DNA from: Rossellomorea aquimaris
GTDB lineage: Bacteria > Bacillota > Bacilli > Bacillales > Bacillaceae_B
Direction: 5' to 3'
Length of the DNA stretch: 64,000 nucleotides
Assembly: GCF_008180865.1 (NCBI RefSeq)
Contig: NZ_VTEX01000002.1
Location: 434,001-498,000, forward strand
Part shown: piece by piece, positions 57,668-64,000 of the stretch
How the letters are laid out: every line of letters begins with the position of its first letter
Position numbering within the stretch: position 1 is the first letter of the stretch
The notes under the pieces: generated by a model
The model's database searches: none
Told to the model about the DNA's origin: nothing
Seen by the model: only the letters and a program-made list of their open reading frames with translations
Program-made: the position numbers and the translations under genes

Positions 57668-57725
57668 AAAAACGGTGCCTGACCCCCAACACGCTAAAGC
57701 TTTACCATGCTGGTCATCAGACACC
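57668..57725 (-). terminator. F3 palindrome acting as terminator of the fructan operon
   Basis: Minus-strand GGTGTCTGATGACC pairs with GGGGGTCAGGCACC and then TTTTTCG. Loop contains CATGGTAAAGCTTTAGCG, almost as in the copy at 16640-16699. Confidence 0.8.
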
Positions 57726-57749
57726 AATCAGTGCGCTAATGTATAACTA

Positions 57750-58712
57750 TCACCATTTAGAGGTCCGTCCCTCTAATTCCCTAATCGCGCTGATCGCCCC
57801 TATTTTTGTACAAACAGTTGCCCCCACGCGATTGCTGGTTGAAATGACGTTTTTTAATTCTTCGAAATCCTTCAGGAGGGCTTTCGGATCCTGATAGTGA
57901 TTGAATTGATGCAGTGTCGCCCCAACAAATGCATCGCCTGCCCCCGTTGAATCAATGGAATGAACGGGAATGCTTGGGACGATACACGATTCTTTTCCAT
58001 TTGAAACCAGTGTTCCATCCTTCCCAAGGGTGACGGCTACGGTATTTGCTCCCAGTCTATGAAAATGTTCGACTCCATCTGATAGATGGGCGAATCCAGA
58101 AATGATCTTACATTCCTCTTCGCTTACTTTGACGAAGTCTGCTTGACTGATGCACTGCTCCGCCACCTCAATGAAGTCCCTCTCTCTCCCCTTCCATAAA
58201 TCGCTTCGGAAGTTCGGGTCAAAGGAGACGAATTTCCCTGCTTCCTTGGCCATTTGGATGAAGGATACGTACGCGGATTTAAAGGGATCATCCAGTAAGG
58301 CGGTGGCAGATCCAAAGTGAATGATGGAAGATTCCCTCCAGCTGCTTTGATGAAGGTCTTCCTTGTTCAGATGGGCATCCGCCCCTCGATTAAACACGAA
58401 ATCTCTTTCCCCATCTTCTTTCAATGATACAAACGCCAGAGTTGTAGGATGATGCTCATCAAGAAGAATGGAAGAATCATCAATGGTAAGATCCTTCATG
58501 GTGTTTTTCAGGAAATGGCCGAACGGGTCATTTCCTACCTTGCTCAGGAATCTGGCGCGCCCCCCAAGTGTGGTAATGGTGGCACACACATTCGCAGGAG
58601 CCCCTCCTGCTTGCTTTGAGAAATGTTGGCCATGTGCCAGGTCTTTATTGATATCGGTACAAAAGAAATCGATGAGCAGTTCACCGATGCATAAAATCGA
58701 TGGGTCATTCAT
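57750..58712 (-). CDS. Fructokinase (PfkB family)
   Basis: A 320-residue kinase. ELLIDFFCTDINKDL, KQAGGAPANVCATI (substrate Gly-Gly) and SIDSTGAGDAFVGATLHQF (catalytic Asp) are ribokinase-family motifs, in the form of Bacillus-type fructokinases. It phosphorylates fructose set free by the GH32 enzyme, whose gene overlaps its start by eight bases. Its last residues EGRTSKW are read from an F4 half-palindrome (57757-57775). Confidence 0.92.
   Translation of the reverse strand: MNDPSILCIGELLIDFFCTDINKDLAHGQHFSKQAGGAPANVCATITTLGGRARFLSKVGNDPFGHFLKNTMKDLTIDDSSILLDEHHPTTLAFVSLKEDGERDFVFNRGADAHLNKEDLHQSSWRESSIIHFGSATALLDDPFKSAYVSFIQMAKEAGKFVSFDPNFRSDLWKGRERDFIEVAEQCISQADFVKVSEEECKIISGFAHLSDGVEHFHRLGANTVAVTLGKDGTLVSNGKESCIVPSIPVHSIDSTGAGDAFVGATLHQFNHYQDPKALLKDFEELKNVISTSNRVGATVCTKIGAISAIRELEGRTSKW
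57757..57775. repeat. F4 half palindrome inside the fructokinase 3' end
   Basis: AGAGGTCCGTCCCTCT, matching the right arm of the two F4 copies at 55 kb; it encodes the end of the protein. Confidence 0.7.
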
Positions 58713-60222
58713 GCTCTCGTACTTCCTTTCCCCAGATAGAGGAAAGCTCGGTAACCATGAGCTCTTCTACCTTGGCACCACCTCCAAGGGCAGTGAGGGA
58801 AAGGGTGTGATTCGTTCCCTGTGGGAAGATCAGGTTGGTTAATACTCCCCCTCCTCCCTGTGCGAATACCTCTAAGGAAGATGAGTCCAGGAATATATGA
58901 AGGTTGAGCGTATCGTCCATTAATTCCACAGGACATTCGGAAATTCCCGGAAATGAATCCGAAAACCCGTGTTCTCCTGACTGAGTCCTGTCGATCGATA
59001 ACACTTGGGTGATTCGATTGTACCGGATACTCGTTTTCTCATCGGATGAATGGTGGATAGTCAGCCTGAACTCCTTTGCCTCTTCCAACGTTACAGCCAG
59101 ATTCACTTCCATTAATTCATGATTTACATCCATTGAGTACGCTTCATCCGTTAGCCCTATTGCCTTGATGACCTTTGATTCTTTTCTGATTCTATTCATT
59201 TCAGATACAGGTTTTTGTAAAAGCTGAACCCCATCTGGAGTAGATATCAAGGTCATTTCTCTAGGCAATGTCATGGCTCCTCTCCACGTTTCAGTCGGAA
59301 CCTGGTTTGCATATCTCCAGTTGTTCATCCATCCAAGATAGATTCGTCTTCCGTCCTTTTCAGGGATATCGGACCAGCTCACTCCCGCATAATTGTCCCT
59401 TCCGTGATCGAGCCAGAGGATGGTGTCTGCATTATGATGGTTGATAAACGTCTTGCCGTCGAAGTCCCCAACAAAGTACTGGGTCCTTGAACCTTCCTTG
59501 AAATCGGGGTTGTCACCAATGCTCACCAGCATCACCCATTTCACATGATCGGGATTTCCGTCAACCATGAGTGGAAACAGATCCGGGCATTCCCATACTC
59601 CGGAATGGGAGCCTTCGTCCTGACCGAATTCACTGGCAAACTCCCAGTCGATCAAGTTAGGGGACGTATATATGGTAATCGTCTGACCCGTCGCCAGCAC
59701 CATGACCCAACGTTCAGATTCCTCATGCCAAAACACTTTGGGATCCCGGTAATCGGTAATATCCTCATCTGACAGGACAGGATTTCCCTCGTATTTCTCC
59801 CACGTCCTGCCATGATCAAGACTAAAGGCTAGACTTTGTCTCTGTCTTGGACGATCGGAATCCGGATATGAGTCCGCACTTGTATAAATGGCGACCAGCC
59901 CGCCATTCCCCTTTTCAAAGAAACCCGATGTATTCTTCCAATCCACCACGGCGCTTCCAGAGAAAATAGCACCGTGCTCGTCAGGATAAAGAGCGATCGG
60001 CAGCTCCTCCCAATGGATCAAATCCCGACTAACCGCATGCCCCCAGTGCATCGGTCCCCACGTGGTTCCTTGTGGATGATATTGAAAGAAGAGATGATAT
60101 TCCCCTTCGAAATAGACCATCCCATTCGGATCATTCAGCCACTTTTCCTTCGGGGAAAAGTGAAATTGCGGACGATAGGTTTCTGAATAAAGGCTCATTT
60201 TTTCTTGATAATGATTCGTCAT
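58705..60222 (-). CDS. GH32 fructan/sucrose hydrolase
   Basis: Start at ATG 60222 (MTNHYQEKMSLY) with AAGGAG before it. About 505 residues, no signal peptide, so cytoplasmic. The five-blade domain has WLNDPNGMVYFEG (nucleophile Asp), ITDYRDPKVFWH (transition-state Asp) and SGVWECPDLFPL (acid/base Glu). The C-terminal beta-sandwich follows from about residue 345. It cleaves sucrose or short fructans brought in by the ABC importer of the same operon. Confidence 0.93.
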   Translation of the reverse strand: MTNHYQEKMSLYSETYRPQFHFSPKEKWLNDPNGMVYFEGEYHLFFQYHPQGTTWGPMHWGHAVSRDLIHWEELPIALYPDEHGAIFSGSAVVDWKNTSGFFEKGNGGLVAIYTSADSYPDSDRPRQRQSLAFSLDHGRTWEKYEGNPVLSDEDITDYRDPKVFWHEESERWVMVLATGQTITIYTSPNLIDWEFASEFGQDEGSHSGVWECPDLFPLMVDGNPDHVKWVMLVSIGDNPDFKEGSRTQYFVGDFDGKTFINHHNADTILWLDHGRDNYAGVSWSDIPEKDGRRIYLGWMNNWRYANQVPTETWRGAMTLPREMTLISTPDGVQLLQKPVSEMNRIRKESKVIKAIGLTDEAYSMDVNHELMEVNLAVTLEEAKEFRLTIHHSSDEKTSIRYNRITQVLSIDRTQSGEHGFSDSFPGISECPVELMDDTLNLHIFLDSSSLEVFAQGGGGVLTNLIFPQGTNHTLSLTALGGGAKVEELMVTELSSIWGKEVREHE

Positions 60223-60245
60223 AAGGATTCTCCTTTGCATTCGAA

Positions 60246-60278
60246 AGGCTGCACGATTGCCTGGGCAAGGTACAGCCT
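60246..60278 (-). other. Hairpin between binding-protein and GH32 genes
   Basis: AGGCTG pairs with CAGCCT and inside it TTGCC with GGCAA. Likely protects the binding-protein message. Compare 39656-39685. Confidence 0.6.
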
Positions 60279-60286
60279 GAATTTAA

Positions 60287-61900
60287 TTATGATTGGTTAC
60301 GGTCATATCCATCCTGCTTTATTTTCAGCCACTCCTGTAACCCGAGGCGATCGAGTTGTTTCAAGTAATCCGCCCATTCTTCATCGGCTTTCCCGTTGGT
60401 GATCCATTCTGCCTTTTTACGCTTCACATAAGCAAGCAGATCGGTCTCGATCTTCGAAAGCTTATCTAACTCCTCAAGGGAGAAGAATACTTTTGGATAG
60501 ATGTTATCCGCCTTCATATCCGGTACCATGACATCCTTCATGAGCCCCAGTCTCCAGGCAGCATCATCCGGTTTCGTCGTCACGGCTCCATAGTATTCGT
60601 CCAAGATTGCCAGTGGACCGCCGACGGATGTCTTTTCCCTGAGCTCAACAGGAGCCGTTCCTTCTAATGGAAGGTGTTTTAATGAATTGCTTGCACTATC
60701 CATTTCGAAGATGTTTTGCTGTTTGTCATCCCCATATGTTCCCCAGTTATTTTGAACCGATTGAAGCGGATTATAGAATTGATCGATCCACTTCGCCGTC
60801 AGTTCAAGGTTCTCGTTCGCACTCGTGATGACCATTTTGTTCCGGTCAAATCCCATACCGTTCGTTCTCGCCACATTCTTCGTTCCATCAGGGCCTTCAA
60901 GGGCTGGCATGAGGTCATATTGATCGTTCATACCCGTGATGTTGGCTTTATCCCATGTGAAGTACATGCCGTAACGTCCTTCTTTCCCTTTCGACAGGTA
61001 GGTATTCCAATCCTGTTCAAAGGCTTCTACGTCAATCAAATCTTCTTTATATAATTCATTTAAGTAATTGATGGCAGCCTTATACCCTTCGTCGGCTGCC
61101 GTCAGCTTCACTTCACCGTCATTGGTGACGACCGTGTGATCCCAGTTCTCACCGAGTCCGAATGAACCGAACAAGAAGGACACATCTTCACCTCCATGGT
61201 TGATGATGAAGGACATCGGGATTTCATCTGCCTCACCATTCCCGTTTGGATCCTGAGTCTTGAATGCTTTCAGGACTTCTTTAAGTTCATCTGTTGTTTT
61301 CGGCATTTCAAGCCCCAGTTTATTCAGCCATTCGACGTTGATCCATGGGAAGTCATCAACGGAGTGAATGCTTTCCTTTCCTGAACCAAGCTCTTCAATC
61401 CAAGGGAAGGAATAAATATGCCCATCCGGTGCCGTCATCATCGAGCGATATTCAGGCGCATCTTCCAACACCTTTTTCAGATTGGGCATATGCTCATCAA
61501 TCAGATCCTCAACAGGAACGATCGCTCCATCCTTCGCAAGCTTCAATAGCTCATAGTCACTGTATCCCGCATTCATGATCGCGTCTGGAAGCTCGCCGCT
61601 CGCGACAGCCAGATTCCGCTTTTCATTGAAGGTTTCCCCCGCTGTATAATTGGTCCAGTCGATCTTCACTCCCGTTTCTTCCTGGAGCCTTTTGAAGATC
61701 AGCTTTTCATTTGGATCATCCGGAGCAAGTGGTGAGCTGGATGTCATCATCTTAAGCGTCACCTGTTCCTCTAACGGAAACTTTACATTTTCCAGTTCAT
61801 AATTCTCAGAAGAAGCATTTTCACTGTTGTTGCTGCACCCGGCTGCAAGAAGCATGCCTGACATCAGAAGTACCGACATTGTCTTCGTCTTTTTCCCCAT
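60287..61900 (-). CDS. ABC sugar-binding lipoprotein (LplA type)
   Basis: A 537-residue protein with lipobox LLAAGC. NEKLIFKRLQEETGVKIDWTN, NLAVASGELPDAIM and TSANENLELTAKWIDQFY are typical of the large LplA-like binding proteins. The length is usual for this group. It captures the oligosaccharide (by context sucrose or short fructans) for the LplB/LplC-like permeases encoded just upstream. Confidence 0.92.
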   Translation of the reverse strand: MGKKTKTMSVLLMSGMLLAAGCSNNSENASSENYELENVKFPLEEQVTLKMMTSSSPLAPDDPNEKLIFKRLQEETGVKIDWTNYTAGETFNEKRNLAVASGELPDAIMNAGYSDYELLKLAKDGAIVPVEDLIDEHMPNLKKVLEDAPEYRSMMTAPDGHIYSFPWIEELGSGKESIHSVDDFPWINVEWLNKLGLEMPKTTDELKEVLKAFKTQDPNGNGEADEIPMSFIINHGGEDVSFLFGSFGLGENWDHTVVTNDGEVKLTAADEGYKAAINYLNELYKEDLIDVEAFEQDWNTYLSKGKEGRYGMYFTWDKANITGMNDQYDLMPALEGPDGTKNVARTNGMGFDRNKMVITSANENLELTAKWIDQFYNPLQSVQNNWGTYGDDKQQNIFEMDSASNSLKHLPLEGTAPVELREKTSVGGPLAILDEYYGAVTTKPDDAAWRLGLMKDVMVPDMKADNIYPKVFFSLEELDKLSKIETDLLAYVKRKKAEWITNGKADEEWADYLKQLDRLGLQEWLKIKQDGYDRNQS

Positions 61901-61928
61901 TGTTAAACCCCCATTGATAAAATATAGA

Positions 61929-62807
61929 TTATTTTAAAGATCCCACCATAACACCTTTTTCAAAGTATTTCTGGAAGAATGGATACATAATGATCAGCGG
62001 CAAGCTTGCTAATACGATGGATGAATACTTGATCATCTCTGAAATTCTTTGGAGTTCCGCAGCAGCCTGCTGGTCAGCGATCATTCCCGGCTGCACCTCA
62101 TTCTGGATGAGGATCGATCGCAGGACGAGCTGTAACGGGTACAAATCCCGGTCTTCAAGGTAGATCATCGCATCGAAATATGAATTCCATTGTGCGATGA
62201 ACGCATAGAGTGCGATGACAAAGATGATCGGCTTTGACAACGGAAACACGATGTTCAAGAAGATCTTGAACTCCGATGCCCCGTCGATCCTTGCTGCTTC
62301 CTTCAACTCATTCGGAATCGATTTGAAGTAAGTTCTTGCAAGAATAATGAACCAAACGTTGATGGCATTGGGAAGGATGATCGCCCAAATCGTGTTCAGC
62401 ATCCCTAAGTCCTTCACCACCATATACGTCGGGATCAACCCCCCGTTGAAGAACATCGTGATGAGAAAGAACACCATGATGAACTTTCGTCCGACAAGCC
62501 CTTCAGCCGAGAGGGAATAGCCGGCAAAGATGCAGACACTCACGGTGATGAGCGTGAATCCGACAGAATAGAGAATCGAGTTGATGAATCCTTTGACGAT
62601 GGTACCGTCCTCGAAGATCCGTTTATAACCCTCGAGTGTCCAATCCGAACCGCTGATGAGGAATCCTTTTTTCACCAGAACATTCGGCTCAAGAACCGAG
62701 GATAGTAGCACGTATATCAAAGGGAACAGAACAATGATCACGATTCCCCCAAGCAGGATTTTGTTAATGAAAAGAATGAGTTTATCACTCCTGGTGTATT
62801 GGTACAC
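61929..62807 (-). CDS. ABC sugar permease (LplC type)
   Basis: A 292-residue protein starting with GTG 62807, with GGGGGAAACGAG before it. Six membrane segments. The EAA loop is ELKEAARIDGASEFKIFLNIVFPLSKPI (shortened) near residue 185, and it ends QKYFEKGVMVGSLK, the LplC signature. Forms the pore with the LplB-like subunit. Confidence 0.93.
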   Translation of the reverse strand: MYQYTRSDKLILFINKILLGGIVIIVLFPLIYVLLSSVLEPNVLVKKGFLISGSDWTLEGYKRIFEDGTIVKGFINSILYSVGFTLITVSVCIFAGYSLSAEGLVGRKFIMVFFLITMFFNGGLIPTYMVVKDLGMLNTIWAIILPNAINVWFIILARTYFKSIPNELKEAARIDGASEFKIFLNIVFPLSKPIIFVIALYAFIAQWNSYFDAMIYLEDRDLYPLQLVLRSILIQNEVQPGMIADQQAAAELQRISEMIKYSSIVLASLPLIIMYPFFQKYFEKGVMVGSLK

Positions 62808-62822
62808 CTCGTTTCCCCCTTT

Positions 62823-63788
62823 CTATAAAAGACCTTCGCCTTCGTTTAATTTCTTGACCACACGGTTTACGAAAACCAATAAGATGACATTGATGACGGC
62901 ATTGAACAACCCTACTGCCGTGGCGAATGAATAGTCACCTGCCTGCAGCCCCCGCTTGTATACATAGGTTGAAATGATTTCCGAGGTTGGAAGGTTCATA
63001 GAAGTCTGTAACAGATAGGCTTTCTCAAATCCAATCGCCATGATGCCTCCTGCAGCCAGGATGAACAGGACCGCCATTACAGGCTTCAGCGTCGGAAGAT
63101 CGATATGCCGGATGCGTTGCAGAAGGGATGCCCCATCTATGGTTGCTGCATCGTGAAGCTGGGGATCCACATTGGCGAGTGCCGCCACATAAATGATCGA
63201 TGCCCACCCCGCGCCCTGCCAAACTCCTGACCAGATATAGATGCTTCTGAAGGCATCAGGATCAGACATGAATGAAATCGGCTTATCCGTAAAAACCGAC
63301 AGCATCGCATTAATCGGTCCTGTAGGTGATAGGAAGAGAAAGATCATCCCGGAGATGACGACGACTGAGATAAAGTGTGGTGCATAAAGGATGAGTTGAA
63401 TATTCTTCTTCACCCCTGCTTTCCGGAGCTGATTCAGCATCAGTGCAAGGATGATCGGGATCGGAAACCCGATCAGAAGCTCGAAGGAACTTAATTTCAG
63501 AGTATTGACCAGGATATCCATGAAATTCGGAGACGATAAAAAGTCCGTAAAGTGCTTGAACCCCACCCATTCACTTCCATTGATCCCCCTGATGGGACTG
63601 AAATCCTTAAATGCGATGGATGCCCCATACATGGGAACATACTTGAAAATGATCGTAAGAATGATGGCAGGTGCAAGAAACAAATAGAGAATATAGTTTT
63701 TCTTCATATAATGGAGCTTGGTTTTGAGCTTCGAATTTTTCTTTGTTTCCGTTATGACTGGTGTATCTGCCTTGGCAAGTTCTTGCAA
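62823..63788 (-). CDS. ABC sugar permease (LplB type)
   Basis: A TTG start at 63788 (MQELAKADTPVIT) is preferred: AAAGGGGG lies eight bases before it, and the size (about 321 residues) fits LplB. Another TTG at 63830 has GGGGAGG but would add unusual residues. ILYLFLAPAIILTIIFKYVP opens it; EAA loop VDPQLHDAATIDGASLLQRI; it ends VNRVVKKLNEGEGLL. No ATPase gene is in the operon, so a shared MsmX-type ATPase is implied. Confidence 0.9.
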   Translation of the reverse strand: MQELAKADTPVITETKKNSKLKTKLHYMKKNYILYLFLAPAIILTIIFKYVPMYGASIAFKDFSPIRGINGSEWVGFKHFTDFLSSPNFMDILVNTLKLSSFELLIGFPIPIILALMLNQLRKAGVKKNIQLILYAPHFISVVVISGMIFLFLSPTGPINAMLSVFTDKPISFMSDPDAFRSIYIWSGVWQGAGWASIIYVAALANVDPQLHDAATIDGASLLQRIRHIDLPTLKPVMAVLFILAAGGIMAIGFEKAYLLQTSMNLPTSEIISTYVYKRGLQAGDYSFATAVGLFNAVINVILLVFVNRVVKKLNEGEGLL

Positions 63789-63887
63789 TCTTTTGACCCC
63801 CTTTATATAAATCACTTTGTTCAGAAACAATGATCCTCCCCATTTAGGTGAGGATGTCCGTTGAGTTCACTTTACTAGAATCCCAGA

Positions 63888-63902
63888 ATGAAAACGTTTA
63901 CT
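63888..63902. promoter_or_regulatory. cre site upstream of the fructan operon
   Basis: ATGAAAACGTTTACT fits the CcpA consensus WTGNAANCGNWNNCW at every position. It lies about 100 bases before the LplB start, so glucose repression of the operon is likely. Confidence 0.85.
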
Positions 63903-63951
63903 ATTTTCGGATGAAACAGTTTAAATTTTTTGGAAGTTTACTGCACACAAA

Positions 63952-63983
63952 AAAAACCTCTGGCAGCTGCCAAAGGTTTTTAT
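63952..63983. terminator. Terminator at the right edge
   Basis: AAAAACCT and TGGCAG pair with CTGCCA and AGGTTTTT. It separates the fructan operon from the gene beyond the window. Confidence 0.8.
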
Positions 63984-64000
63984 TCCAAATCATTCAGTTC

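Noticed and set aside
1-64000. CRISPR array, prophage or insertion sequence
   Set aside because: The repeated elements are palindromes of varied spacing, not regular repeat-spacer arrays, and no cas, integrase, phage structural or transposase gene was found.

Overview
The window looks like chromosomal DNA of a low-G+C Gram-positive, spore-former-type Bacillaceae (Bacillus/Rossellomorea-like). Support: strong AAGGAGG-type ribosome sites, sigma-A-type promoters, many lipoproteins with Bacillus-style lipoboxes, Zur and CcpA (cre) type operators, a KinB-like kinase, an Mrp subunit and a purine-class riboswitch. No rRNA, tRNA, CRISPR array, transposase or prophage gene was seen. The taxon is an inference from these features.

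Layout. 1-4.6 kb: two small kinase-like genes, a CPBP membrane protease divergent from a MerR regulator, and a lipoprotein. 4.7-9.4 kb: GntR regulator, TRAP transporter and proline-racemase-family enzyme in one operon. 10-11.6 kb: Zur-controlled zinc lipoprotein AdcA with a ZinT domain. 13.5-16.7 kb: VanR/VanS/VanY-like unit with matching promoters before vanR and vanY. 16.7-26.7 kb: a KinB-like kinase and many small accessory genes (DUF418, DUF3021, DUF1648, VOC, ArsR, GrpB, GNAT, DinB). 27-32.7 kb: lipoprotein, orphan peptide-type permease pair, MFS pump, serine hydrolase. 33.3-34.3 kb: G+C-rich secreted HNH nuclease plus a small acidic protein. 34.4-36.3 kb: GNATs and a small lipoprotein.

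36.5-44.6 kb is a long minus-strand sugar-acid operon: LacI regulator, KDG-type kinase, HxlA/HxlB-like pair, KDPG aldolase, TRAP transporter, KdgF-like cupin and Gfo/Idh oxidoreductase. A promoter with a cre-like site and three tandem 13-bp-spaced operators drive it. It resembles Bacillus kdgRKAT with the permease replaced by TRAP and with hxlAB inserted. 44.9-50.1 kb: GNAT, G+C-rich peptidase E-like gene, lone MrpC-like gene, DUF4181 gene and a PadR-HAAS pair. 50.3-51.6 kb: adenosine deaminase under an apparent adenine riboswitch. 51.6-57.2 kb: DJ-1 protein, a two-component system with four 11-bp regulator boxes, two small genes each ending in the same palindrome, an AHSA1 protein and two small membrane proteins. 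57.7-64 kb: fructan or sucrose locus (LplBCA-type ABC importer without ATPase, GH32, fructokinase) with a cre site.

The most distinctive feature is a set of related intergenic palindromes. Their cores resemble GGGGACGGTTC, GGGACAGGTACC, GGTGCCTGACCCC or AGGGACGGACCTC. More than 20 whole or half copies are scattered through the window, usually directly after stop codons. They often look like intrinsic terminators, one is triplicated, and two appear to encode the last residues of neighbouring proteins.
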